Source: Io17-Chloro-G2 sp034420695
GTDB taxonomy: Bacteria; Chloroflexota; Dehalococcoidia; Lucifugimonadales; UBA3495
NCBI GenBank assembly: GCA_034420695.1
Contig: DAOULB010000039.1
Location: forward strand, 1-45,630
Length of the DNA: 45,630 nt
Direction: 5' to 3'
The translations under genes were made by a program, and so were the position numbers. The notes under the pieces are model-generated. The model worked only from the letters and a program-made list of their open reading frames with translations, was not told the origin of the DNA and did not search any database. This document shows, in pieces, positions 13,487-21,041 of the stretch; position 1 is the first letter of the stretch; every line of letters begins with the position of its first letter.

Positions 13487-14680
13487 TCACGCCATGAGGC
13501 CGTGGCGGTGGAAGATGCGGGCCAGTTCGGCTACTCCTTGGTAGACGGTGTCGGCGCTGGGGTGGCCGAAACACAAGCGGGCCTTGTTCTTGCCTTCGCC
13601 CGCGGGTGAGAACATGGCACCGTTGTAGTAGCCAACGCCCTCCCGGAAGGACTGCCCCTGGAATGCCTCCAAGTCCACGCTCTCAGGCATTTCCAGCCAG
13701 ACGTACAGACCTCCTTGGGGGACTTCCCATGTGGCGGAGCCGCCGAAGTTCTCTCCCAGTGAGGCAATCATGGCGTCGCGCTTGACCCGCAGCGCCCGGT
13801 TCTCTTCGTCTATGTGCTGGTACATGCTCTCCCTGAGGTACTGCTCGATTGCCATGGCGGCGAACTCGTTGACGCCACCCCCGCCCTTGAAGCTCATCGC
13901 CCGGTCCAGAACCTCGTCCGGGGCCACCATGTAGCCCATTCTCATGCCTGGTGCCAGTATCTTGGAGAAGGAGCCCACGTAAATGACCTGCCCGTTGTCG
14001 TCGAGGGAGTGGAACGAGGTTACATCTTCGCCATCGAAGCGCAGGTCCACGTAGCAGTCGTCTTCGAACACCGGGACTCCGTACCGGCGGCAGATGTCCA
14101 GCGTTTGCTGCCGCCTTTCCAGTGTCATGGTCCAGCCAAGGGGGTTCTGGAAGGTGGGGATGGTGTAGAGATACTTAACCCTTTTTCCTTGGGCCAACTG
14201 TGCCTGCAGTGTGGTTTCCAGCGCTTCAGGGACAATCCCCCGACTGTCACACTTGATCCCCACTACGTCGGCGTCGTAACGACGCATCTGGCGCAGCGTG
14301 CCCACGTAGAAGAACTCCTCGGTGAGCACCACGTCCCCCGGGTCGGTCAAGGCTTGAATCAGCATGGCGATGGCTTCCCCGGACCCCGAGGTCAGCACCA
14401 CATCGTCCGCGGCTACTTTCATGTTACGGTCCCGGGCCAGCTTGTCGGCAACCAACTGGCGCAGGGAAGGGAGGCCGGCGGTGTGGGGATAGTAGGCCAG
14501 CTCGGCTCCTTCTCTTTCCAGAGAGTCCTTCAGCGCCTGGGCCAGCCCCTCCAGGGGGAGGGTGTTGGGGTCGGGGTAGGCCACGGCGAAGTCGTACTTG
14601 GGCCGGGGGAAAGTGCTGCGGGCACCGACTTTTGAAGCCTTGGAGAACAGGGACTGGTAGTCAAAAGGCTGAGCGGTCAA
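13487..14680 (-). CDS. PLP-dependent aminotransferase, class I/II (2-aminoadipate/LysN-like group)
   Basis: A 397-residue fold-type I PLP enzyme. The Schiff-base lysine is K240 in VGSFSKILAPGMRMGY. The cofactor-contacting segments PTFQNPLG (N179) and VFEDDCYVDLRF (D207/D208, Y210) are intact, and TSGSGEAI marks the phosphate-binding turn. The SFSK..APG.R.GY form is typical of the LysN/MocR catalytic-domain group, but there is no N-terminal helix-turn-helix domain, so it is an enzyme and not a MocR regulator. The start is a TTG at 14680 preceded by AGGTGA. It is the last gene of a five-gene minus-strand run. The amino donor and acceptor cannot be decided from sequence. Confidence 0.88.
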   Translation of the reverse strand: MTAQPFDYQSLFSKASKVGARSTFPRPKYDFAVAYPDPNTLPLEGLAQALKDSLEREGAELAYYPHTAGLPSLRQLVADKLARDRNMKVAADDVVLTSGSGEAIAMLIQALTDPGDVVLTEEFFYVGTLRQMRRYDADVVGIKCDSRGIVPEALETTLQAQLAQGKRVKYLYTIPTFQNPLGWTMTLERRQQTLDICRRYGVPVFEDDCYVDLRFDGEDVTSFHSLDDNGQVIYVGSFSKILAPGMRMGYMVAPDEVLDRAMSFKGGGGVNEFAAMAIEQYLRESMYQHIDEENRALRVKRDAMIASLGENFGGSATWEVPQGGLYVWLEMPESVDLEAFQGQSFREGVGYYNGAMFSPAGEGKNKARLCFGHPSADTVYQGVAELARIFHRHGLMA

Positions 14681-14744
14681 AGTGTCACCTGCGCCATGCT
14701 GGATTGCCGGCCTGGACCGCTGGAAGGGACGAGGCCGCCAAGCC

Positions 14745-15068
14745 CTAGTATAAGCCTTCGTCGGAGAAAAAAGGCTGGCCGGGGGAACGTACCGGCAGCC
14801 CCATCAGCAGGTCGGTGTTCATCAGCCCGGCCCTGAGGTGGAGAACTATAATGGCTTGGTTGATGCGTTCTTGGGGAGGATGTATCTGCCTTCCCATTCT
14901 CTGGGAGAGCCAGCCGGTAAAGCCGGTGGCGAAGAACTCTTCCATGAACTTGGTGGGTTCGGCTTCCGAAGCGGCGGCCTCCAGCACTTCCAGAGGGGCT
15001 TCGGAGCAGAGCAAGTCGGGACGCTCCGATGCCAGTTTCAGCAGGCGCTGTTCCGTAGCGGGGTCCAT
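14745..15068 (-). CDS. Hypothetical protein, 107 residues
   Basis: I do not recognise this protein. It is soluble and mostly helical in appearance, with no signal peptide. It begins MDPATEQRLLKLASERPDLL, has an acidic middle and ends with VRSPGQPFFSDEGLY. Conserved-looking aromatic and Gly positions (FATGFTGWLSQRMGRQ) suggest a real fold. An in-frame TTG at 15104 would add 12 residues; the ATG at 15068 was chosen because its purine-rich upstream stretch (AGGAAAA) is slightly better. It sits between the NHL protein and the aminotransferase with gaps of about 60-80 bp, so it is probably co-transcribed with them. Confidence 0.6.
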   Translation of the reverse strand: MDPATEQRLLKLASERPDLLCSEAPLEVLEAAASEAEPTKFMEEFFATGFTGWLSQRMGRQIHPPQERINQAIIVLHLRAGLMNTDLLMGLPVRSPGQPFFSDEGLY

Positions 15069-15150
15069 GGTCTTGGCGTTTTCCTGTAGGGGATAAGGAG
15101 GCAAGGGCGGCTATTTCCCAATGGGGACGGCCGCCCGAATGATTTGTCCG

Positions 15151-16215
15151 TCAGAGGTTCAACTGGGGGACCATGTAGCTGAGCTGCTTGTTGTATATCT
15201 GGACGCGGCTGCGCTGGGTATCCATCACCAGCAGCCTACTCCGTTCAGCGTCGAACTTGATGCCCCGGGGCATGGCAAACCGCCATTCCGGCTCGGTGGT
15301 CCTGACCTCCCGGCGCCGCTTGAGGTAGTCGGCGTTGGCGTCCACCGTCATCTGGGCCCACTTAGAAAGCTGCTCGGCGTCGCCCATCAGGCTGGTCAGG
15401 AACTTTCCGTCCTTGTCGAAGATGTGGACCCGGCCCTGCTCCCAGCCGTTTTCGCTCCAGTCAGACACGTACACGTCGCCTTCCGGGTCCACGGCTACGC
15501 CGGTGGGGTAGGTCAACTGGCCCCGGCGGGTGCCGTGGCTTCCGAACTGGGCGACGAATTCGCCTTCGGCGGTGAGCTTCTGCACCCGGTGGTTGCCGAA
15601 GTCGGCCACGTAGATGAAGCCTTCCCCGTCGATGGTGATTCCCCAGGGAGAGTCCAACTCTCCAGGGCCGCTGCCGCGGGTCCCGAAGCGTTCCAGGAAC
15701 CGGCCGTCCTTGGTGAATTTCAGAATGGCGTGGCCGCGGCCGTCGGTGAGGTACAGGTCATCATTGGCGTCGATTGCGATGCCGGCAACGCCGTTGGGGC
15801 CCGGGCTGCCATCGGGAACCGAACTCCAGTTGGTGAGGAAGTTGCCTTGGCTGTCGAATACCGACACCCGGTTAAGCCATTCGTCGGTGACATACATGTT
15901 GCCGGTGGAGTCCTTGGCGATGCCGGCTCCCCAAATCCACTGGCCGTCGCTGTCTCCGTACTTGCCGAACTCCCCGATGAATTCTTCCTCTCCAGCTTGG
16001 GCGCCCAAGTTCACCCTGCTTACCCTGGCCCCCACGCCGGTGCGGTTCCAAGGCACGTTGCTGATGTATTCGCTGCCCCGGCTCAACACAAAGGCCGTAT
16101 CGTCATCACCCAGAACGACGGCGATGGGATTAGAGAAGCCCATGCCGGTCTCTGCGTTACGTCCCACGCTGTGGCTGTAGTCGTAGGTCCTTCCGGCCAC
16201 AGTTTCCGTCAGCAT
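15151..16215 (-). CDS. NHL-repeat beta-propeller protein
   Basis: A 354-residue protein made of repeated NHL blades. Several units follow the pattern GxGSGPGELDSPWGITID, then GFIYVADFGNHRVQKL, and DLYLTDGRGHAILKF, consistent with a six-bladed propeller. NHL propellers act as binding or lyase-type scaffolds. No signal peptide or membrane anchor is present, which is unusual because many bacterial NHL proteins are exported. The start at 16215 is clear, with AAGGAG 7 bp upstream. Longer upstream translation in this frame only shadows the DUF1501 gene. The gene lies 83 bp after DUF1501 in the same direction. Its ligand is unknown. Confidence 0.85.
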   Translation of the reverse strand: MLTETVAGRTYDYSHSVGRNAETGMGFSNPIAVVLGDDDTAFVLSRGSEYISNVPWNRTGVGARVSRVNLGAQAGEEEFIGEFGKYGDSDGQWIWGAGIAKDSTGNMYVTDEWLNRVSVFDSQGNFLTNWSSVPDGSPGPNGVAGIAIDANDDLYLTDGRGHAILKFTKDGRFLERFGTRGSGPGELDSPWGITIDGEGFIYVADFGNHRVQKLTAEGEFVAQFGSHGTRRGQLTYPTGVAVDPEGDVYVSDWSENGWEQGRVHIFDKDGKFLTSLMGDAEQLSKWAQMTVDANADYLKRRREVRTTEPEWRFAMPRGIKFDAERSRLLVMDTQRSRVQIYNKQLSYMVPQLNL

Positions 16216-16231
16216 TATTTGCTCCTTACAT

Positions 16232-16269
16232 GAGCCTGGCCTTTCGGCAGGCTCGGCCCTTCGACAGGG
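16232..16269. repeat. Intergenic double hairpin of the TTCGACAGG type
   Basis: A perfect 7-bp inverted repeat, GAGCCTG-9-CAGGCTC (16232-16254), is followed by CCCT-TCGAC-AGGG (16257-16269). The sequence resembles the short dispersed extragenic repeat built around CTTCGACAGGCTC that is found in many bacterial genomes. It lies inside the gap between the DUF1501 and NHL genes, so it would be transcribed as part of their message. Confidence 0.5.
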
Positions 16270-16298
16270 TCGGGATGTTGGTCCCGGGGTTGCGCCTG

Positions 16299-17429
16299 CT
16301 AGGCGAAAAGCTCCAGCTTCTCGAACTCGCCCTCCACGATGGGCTTGGCGTCCAACTTCAGCCAGTCTTCCAAGATGGTGGAGTACAGGCCGCGGAAGTC
16401 GTAGTTGGGCACCACGTCGCCCTGCTCCAAGTCCTGGGTACGCAGCGAGGGGTATTCGCTGTACTGTCCGCCCTTGACCGGGTCTCCGGCGACGAAGGCA
16501 ACGCCACCGGCGCCGTGGTCGGTGCCAGAGCCGTTGTCGTGGGTGCGGCGGCCGAACTCGCTGAACAAGAGCATGATGACGTTGTCGGCAGCGTCGTGCT
16601 CCCGCAGATCGTCGAAGAAGGCCTCGACCGCCAGGGAAACGTCGTGCCACAGCCTGTCGTGCATGCCGAGTTGGTTGGAGTGGCTGTCGAAGGTGCCGTG
16701 GTCACAGTACAGCACCCGGGTGCCGAAGTTGGCCAAGTGTATTTGGGCAATGCCCTTGAGCTTCTTGGCAATGGTGGAGTCGGGGTATTCGACGCTGGAG
16801 GAATACATCTTGGGGGCTTCCTTCAAGATGTCGGCACCCTCGAGGGTGTCAAGGCCGGTCTGCCCCAAGTAGTCCATCACCGCGCTGGAGCCCATGACCG
16901 GGGAGTAGAGGCGGGCAAACCGGTCAAGGATGCGGGTGCGCTGGGCCTGCTCGGTTATGGTGGGCAACAGGCCGTAGCTGTCCAGGTCGTCGACGCAGGC
17001 AACGGGGACTCCCGGCAAGGCCAAGGCCCGGAACAGGGAGGCGCCGAAGCTTACGGTGGTCAGCACGTTATCCTTGTTGGGGTCAATGTCCCGGGTGGCG
17101 CGGCCCAGCCAGCCCTCGGTGCCCAAAGTGTCGGGCTCGCAGGTGTGCCAGATATCCATGGACCGGAAGTGGGAACGGGGAGAATTGGGGTAGCCGACGC
17201 CGTGAATAATTGCAACGTCGCCCCGGTCGTACAGGTTCTTGAAGGGACCCATCTCCGGGTGGAAAGCCACTTGGTCGTCCAAGGGAAGTTCCTTGCCCTC
17301 GGGCACCACCACGGTGGGGCGGTTGTCCCGATACAGGGGATTGGTGTAAGGAATGACGGTGTTCAGGTAATCGTTGCCCCCGCTCATCTGGAGGACCACC
17401 ACGACCGGGTCTTTGTGAGAGCTGGTCAT
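16299..17429 (-). CDS. DUF1501 family protein (alkaline-phosphatase/sulfatase-like fold)
   Basis: A 376-residue member of the DUF1501 family, which shares the fold of metal-dependent phosphatases and sulfatases. Family landmarks are VVLQMSGGNDYLNTVIPY at the N-terminus, YCDHGTFDSHSNQ in the middle and LFSEFGRRTHDNGSGTDHG near the C-terminus; the His/Asp residues in the last two are the expected metal ligands. Most relatives carry a Tat signal, but here the protein starts directly with the first beta strand, so it is probably cytosolic. The start was placed at the ATG at 17429 because GGAAGGAG lies 6 bp upstream; an ATG at 17450 is upstream of that site. It follows DUF1800 by 107 bp, the standard pairing for these families. 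Confidence 0.88.
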   Translation of the reverse strand: MTSSHKDPVVVVLQMSGGNDYLNTVIPYTNPLYRDNRPTVVVPEGKELPLDDQVAFHPEMGPFKNLYDRGDVAIIHGVGYPNSPRSHFRSMDIWHTCEPDTLGTEGWLGRATRDIDPNKDNVLTTVSFGASLFRALALPGVPVACVDDLDSYGLLPTITEQAQRTRILDRFARLYSPVMGSSAVMDYLGQTGLDTLEGADILKEAPKMYSSSVEYPDSTIAKKLKGIAQIHLANFGTRVLYCDHGTFDSHSNQLGMHDRLWHDVSLAVEAFFDDLREHDAADNVIMLLFSEFGRRTHDNGSGTDHGAGGVAFVAGDPVKGGQYSEYPSLRTQDLEQGDVVPNYDFRGLYSTILEDWLKLDAKPIVEGEFEKLELFA

Positions 17430-17536
17430 TTTTAACTCCTTCCCCGGCATTGGTCCGGGGCAAGCCTAGTATGCGCCTTGGTTGCTAATCACTTAACCGG
17501 GCAAGGGGACCCCATATAAGGATACCCCTTGTATCG

Positions 17537-18940
17537 TTAGGCGTACTGGTACTCCCTGAGGGACACGATCAGCTGCAACAGTTCGCCGACCCTTTCAGCC
17601 GAAGACCGGGAAGCTTCCTCGCTGTCCCAGAGGACGTCCCCTCTTTCACCGGTGTAGTCGACCAGTTCCCGGTGGCTTTCGGAGGTGACTTCCAGGGGAC
17701 CCATCAGGTCCAGGCAGCCGTCCACGAGTTGCTCCGGAGTCTGCCGGCCTTGGGCCTTGAGCCGGGAGATCATCGTTTGGATTCCGGGGCGGCTGGTGTC
17801 GCCAACATAGTCGGCGGTGAAGTTCACCCGGCGCATCAGGGAGCCGCTGTTAATCCATTCCGAGCCGGTGTGCCATCCCTCCACGCTGGGTGGGTTCAGC
17901 AGGTCCTGCCCCATGTAGCAGGGCTGGCGGGACAGGTCTCCGATACCAGGGCCTGGGAACTCAGCTCCGCCCACCAGCCTCAGGGTGCCGACCACCACTT
18001 CGGTGGGGCTCTTCAGGCGGGCGAACCGGGCTTCCTTGAAGAAGTCGGAGTTGAACAGGACCCGGAGCATGGAGCGAATGTCGTAGTTGGACTCGACGAA
18101 GGCGTCGGCCAACTGGTCGATGGCGTCTTCGTCCCTGGGGGGAGTCACTGCCCAAGCCGGCACTTGGGCTTCGTCGGCCACGAAGAAGTTGTAGAGATGC
18201 CGGGCGATGAACTGGGCAGTGGCAGGCTGCTGACAGATTATGTCGATGATGTCATCGCCGTTGAAGTTGCCGGTCTCTCCCAAGAAGGTCTTCTCGGTTT
18301 CATCGTGGTGCTCTTCCCGGTACTCGAAGAACCAGTCGGTGCGGCCGATGGGGCCCCGGGGCAGCTTGGGCCGGATGGTCCAGCCGGTGAAGGCCCGGGA
18401 ACATTCCCGGACGTCGACCTCGGTGTAGTTGCCGACACCCATGCTGAAGAGTTCCAGCAACTCCCGGCCCCAGTTTTCGTTTACTGCATCGGCGGTGTTT
18501 TCGCAGTTGTCCAGCCAGTAGATCATGGCGGGGTTCTTGGCCAACTCGAGCAGCAACTCTTTGTAGTTGCCCATGCCCTTATCCCGGAACAGGACAACCA
18601 TGTCGTTGACCTCGTCATAGTGGTCAACCTTGGAGACGCCGGTGGCGAAGACTTGGTGCCAGAACAGGGTCATCTTTTCCACCAAGGGCTGCTTGGTGTT
18701 CAGCATCGAGCGCAACCATTCGGCGGCCCCCATGCCCTGGATGGTGCCGGGGCGCCAAGCCCAAGGGTGATAGCGCATCATCTCGGCCCGGTCGGTTTCC
18801 GGCGGTCCCTCGGGATTGAGCAACTCTTCTACGGTGGCTTCGTATCCCTTGGCCACCCGGGCTTCCAGTTCCTCGCGGGTGGCGCCGAAGCCGGCCCTCC
18901 GCATGAGGTGAGCCATCAAGGCAATATCTTCGCTGGCCAT
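17537..18940 (-). CDS. DUF1800 family protein
   Basis: A 467-residue DUF1800 protein. The N-terminal LMAHLMRRAGFGATREEL, the central EKMTLFWHQVFATG and the block NENWGRELLELFSMGVGNYT followed by ECSRAFTGW are the family hallmarks. Its biochemical role is not established; the family is almost always encoded beside DUF1501. The start at 18940 has AGGAG 7 bp upstream, while an upstream in-frame start at 19012 adds residues unlike the family. No signal peptide is seen. It is the first gene of a five-gene minus-strand run (DUF1800, DUF1501, NHL, hypothetical, aminotransferase). Confidence 0.9.
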   Translation of the reverse strand: MASEDIALMAHLMRRAGFGATREELEARVAKGYEATVEELLNPEGPPETDRAEMMRYHPWAWRPGTIQGMGAAEWLRSMLNTKQPLVEKMTLFWHQVFATGVSKVDHYDEVNDMVVLFRDKGMGNYKELLLELAKNPAMIYWLDNCENTADAVNENWGRELLELFSMGVGNYTEVDVRECSRAFTGWTIRPKLPRGPIGRTDWFFEYREEHHDETEKTFLGETGNFNGDDIIDIICQQPATAQFIARHLYNFFVADEAQVPAWAVTPPRDEDAIDQLADAFVESNYDIRSMLRVLFNSDFFKEARFARLKSPTEVVVGTLRLVGGAEFPGPGIGDLSRQPCYMGQDLLNPPSVEGWHTGSEWINSGSLMRRVNFTADYVGDTSRPGIQTMISRLKAQGRQTPEQLVDGCLDLMGPLEVTSESHRELVDYTGERGDVLWDSEEASRSSAERVGELLQLIVSLREYQYA

Positions 18941-19090
18941 GCCTCTACTCCTAAAAAACGAAGTGCAAAAAAACTCTTGGGAATAATATCTTTTCAGGAG
19001 GGATTGCGTCAATTGGGGGGTGGCTGCAGCAAGCGTTCACACTTGGTGAGACAGGCGCTTGTTCAGGACACGAATGCCGTTTCACACGCA

Positions 19091-19113
19091 GGGACGGGTT
19101 TCAAACCCGCCCC
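19091..19113. repeat. Near-perfect 11-bp palindrome (GGGACGGGTTT / AAACCCGCCCC)
   Basis: The arms 19091-19101 and 19103-19113 are complementary except for one position and are separated by a single base. As RNA this would form a GC-rich stem of about 8 bp with a 7-nt TTTCAAA loop. Sequences of this kind (GGGCGGGTTTCAAACCCGCCC) recur between genes in some environmental genomes, so it is probably a dispersed palindromic element. Only one copy was seen in this window. Confidence 0.5.
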
Positions 19114-19322
19114 TACGACTCCTGCCGTGGATGCTTCTTTCCGAGAGGACCTCACGAAGACTGAGCAGTTAAGAGTGACTAGACACGGAGTCACCGGGGT
19201 GGTCATACGGGCGCCGGGATGGGGGAAAGAGTGGGTTTCGCTGCGGAAGCGGACGAGGAGGGAATGGAGTTTGACGCCGGATTGGCCCGTTTTTGGCGCG
19301 GTCTGTCAGTGATATGGCCAAA

Positions 19323-19418
19323 TTTGTCATCGATTTGTCCCGGTTTGTCCTAGCTGTCAGCTTTGAAATTTCGGATTTTCGGGACAAAAAGGGACATTAG
19401 GGACAAAAAGGGACATTT
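19323..19418. promoter_or_regulatory. Helically phased cluster of TTTGTC and GGGACA motifs
   Basis: TTTGTC occurs at 19323, 19334 and 19344. GGGACA occurs at 19381, 19391, 19400 and 19410. The second group is a 19-bp tandem repeat (19381-19399 and 19400-19418). Spacing within each group is 9-11 bp, one turn of the helix. TTTGTCCC and GGGACAAA are reverse complements, so the two groups face each other around a centre near 19363. This looks like a multi-site operator, or a structured RNA if transcribed. Confidence 0.45.
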
Positions 19419-19613
19419 TGCCTGGTTGGGCTGGGATGGAGCCGGAACCGGGCAGCGGGGCAGGCGGTTTTTTTTGAGATCGGTTTTGCATGGTGGACAG
19501 GGCAAGCTATGACTTGATGTCTTAAGGTGAATACCATGATACGGGAGGGGAACCCGACAATGCCAGGGACAAGTGTCAGTAAAATCGGTCTTGCTTATGA
19601 CTGTCCGCCGAGT

Positions 19614-19627
19614 GCACAGCACTGTGC
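19614..19627. promoter_or_regulatory. GCACAG-CA-CTGTGC palindrome upstream of the cupin gene
   Basis: A perfect 6-bp inverted repeat with a 2-bp spacer, about 190 bp upstream of the cupin start. The size and symmetry fit a dimeric regulator site, but no regulator gene is adjacent and no promoter could be placed relative to it. Confidence 0.3.
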
Positions 19628-19814
19628 GTTAAGGCCGGCTGCTGTCCATCTTGCCGACATGGTTGATAGTTTCCTTTCTGTTGTGCAAAAGCCGGTGCTA
19701 CTTGTTAATATCTAGCGGAGTTGAGTGGATTCGCCAGTTCAAACCGGGTGTGGATAATTCCGGCCGGTTTGGCCACGGATGTGGAAATTGTTGCGACAGG
19801 AGGGCAGGCAAGAG

Positions 19815-20210
19815 ATGAGCACTCCGATTACGGGCAAGGAATTCCGGGTTGTACACGGGACCCAGGACCCTTCAACCACCATCCAAACCAGGGGGATGGT
19901 GCGGAAACCGGGCATCGATTCCAACACGGCGGGGGCCGAGAAGATATGGCTGGGGCACGTGACCTGCGCCCCAAACACCCTGGGGCCGCCCCACCACCAC
20001 GGGGAAGCTGAAACGGCGGCCTACGTACTGAGCGGGTCCATCCGGGTGTACTTCGGGGAGGACTTCAGGGAGTACATCGACGCGGGGCCGGGAGACTTCA
20101 TCTTCGTTCCTGCCAACACGCCCCACATCGAAGGGAACGTAACCGATGAGCCGGCGGAGGCGGTGCTGTCCCGGGGGCCGGACAACATCGTGGTCAACTT
20201 GGGAGAGTAG
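19815..20210 (+). CDS. Cupin-domain protein
   Basis: A 131-residue single-domain cupin. Cupin motif 1 is LGPPHHHGEAETAAYVLSGS, with the His pair and Glu that bind a metal. Motif 2 is PGDFIFVPANTPHIEGN, with the final metal-binding His. Such proteins are isomerases, dioxygenases or ligand sensors; the sequence does not say which. The start at 19815 (MSTPITGKEF) was preferred over an upstream in-frame start at 19779 because the homologous fold begins soon after it; AGGAGG lies about 13 bp upstream, rather far. The SDR gene starts 29 bp downstream on the same strand, so the two are likely one operon. Confidence 0.85.
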   Translation: MSTPITGKEFRVVHGTQDPSTTIQTRGMVRKPGIDSNTAGAEKIWLGHVTCAPNTLGPPHHHGEAETAAYVLSGSIRVYFGEDFREYIDAGPGDFIFVPANTPHIEGNVTDEPAEAVLSRGPDNIVVNLGE

Positions 20211-20239
20211 GCAGCAGGTCCTTGGAAGGAGGTTCAGCC

Positions 20240-21004
20240 ATGGCGGGACAACTGGAAGGTAAGTCGGCGCTGGTGACCGGGGGAGCCTCGGGCATCGGCC
20301 GGGCGGCAGCTATCGCTTTTGCCAGGGAGGGGGCACGGGTGGCCGTCTCCGACGTAAACTCCCAGGGCGGCGAAGAGACGGTGCGGATAATCGAAGACTC
20401 GGGTGGCGAGGCCCTGTGGGCGCCTGCAGACGTTTCCGATTCGTCCCAAGTGCAGGCACTGGTGCGGCAAACGGTTTCCGCTTACGGCAGGCTGGACTGC
20501 GCCTTCAACAACGCGGGCATCACGGTGACACGCCGCACGCCCATGGTGGACCTGACGGAGGAGGAGTGGGACCGTCTGATGGGCATCAACCTGAAGGGCG
20601 TGTGGCTGTGCCTGAAGTACGAGATTCCGGAGATGATAAGGACCGGAGGGGGAGCTATAGTCAACACTTCCTCCACGGCGGGACTGGTGGGGAGCATCGG
20701 GCTGGCCTCATACGTGGCCAGCAAGCACGGGGTCGCCGGGCTGAGCAAGGCGGCGGCCTTGGAACACTCGAGGGACGGAGTGCGGGTGAACGCCGTCTGC
20801 CCAGGCCCCATCAGGACGCCCCTGACGGAAGGTGTGATGGCGGCCAACGAGGGGGCAGAGGAACGGTACACTTCCCGGGCACCCATGGGAAGGATGGGTA
20901 CGCCGGAGGAGGTAGCCGAAGCGGTTATCTGGCTGTGCTCCGATGCGGCGTCATTTGTCACCGGCCACACCATGACGGTGGACGGCGGAGTGGTGGCGGC
21001 GTAG
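20240..21004 (+). CDS. Short-chain dehydrogenase/reductase (SDR), classical type
   Basis: A 254-residue oxidoreductase with a Rossmann fold. The cofactor motif is TGGASGIG (residues 13-20), the structural NNAG is at 90-93, and the active site has Y158 and K162 in SYVASK with the upstream Ser in NTSS. An Asp at the end of the second strand (VAVSDVN) suggests NAD(H) rather than NADP(H). The PGPIRTPL segment after the active site is typical of the family. The start is the ATG at 20240 with GGAAGGAGG 7 bp upstream. It probably acts with the cupin encoded just upstream; the substrate is unknown. Confidence 0.92.
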   Translation: MAGQLEGKSALVTGGASGIGRAAAIAFAREGARVAVSDVNSQGGEETVRIIEDSGGEALWAPADVSDSSQVQALVRQTVSAYGRLDCAFNNAGITVTRRTPMVDLTEEEWDRLMGINLKGVWLCLKYEIPEMIRTGGGAIVNTSSTAGLVGSIGLASYVASKHGVAGLSKAAALEHSRDGVRVNAVCPGPIRTPLTEGVMAANEGAEERYTSRAPMGRMGTPEEVAEAVIWLCSDAASFVTGHTMTVDGGVVAA

Positions 21005-21041
21005 TCACGATGGGAACCGCCGGAAGGTGGTCCCGGCGCAG

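Larger units (their letters stand above)
18941..19814. other. Long non-coding stretch with repeats between DUF1800 and the cupin gene
   Basis: About 870 bp with no convincing gene. It contains the GGGACGGGTTT palindrome (19091-19113), the phased GGGACA/TTTGTC cluster (19323-19418), a run of eight T (about 19467-19474) and the GCACAG/CTGTGC palindrome (19614-19627). The region must hold the promoters of the divergent DUF1800 and cupin genes, but no good -35/-10 pair was found. Short translated frames here lack ribosome-binding sites and family features. Confidence 0.6.

Noticed and set aside
13466..13490. tRNA T-arm-like sequence (GTTCGAAC)
   Set aside because: The flanking bases do not form a T-stem, and no anticodon or acceptor stem can be built around it.
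16216..16650. N-terminal extension of the NHL protein to 16650
   Set aside because: The added residues translate the DUF1501 gene in another frame, and the ATG at 16215 has a strong AAGGAG site.
19527..19715. 62-codon frame in the 19-kb non-coding stretch
   Set aside because: No ribosome-binding site and no recognisable features; it runs through the GCACAG palindrome.
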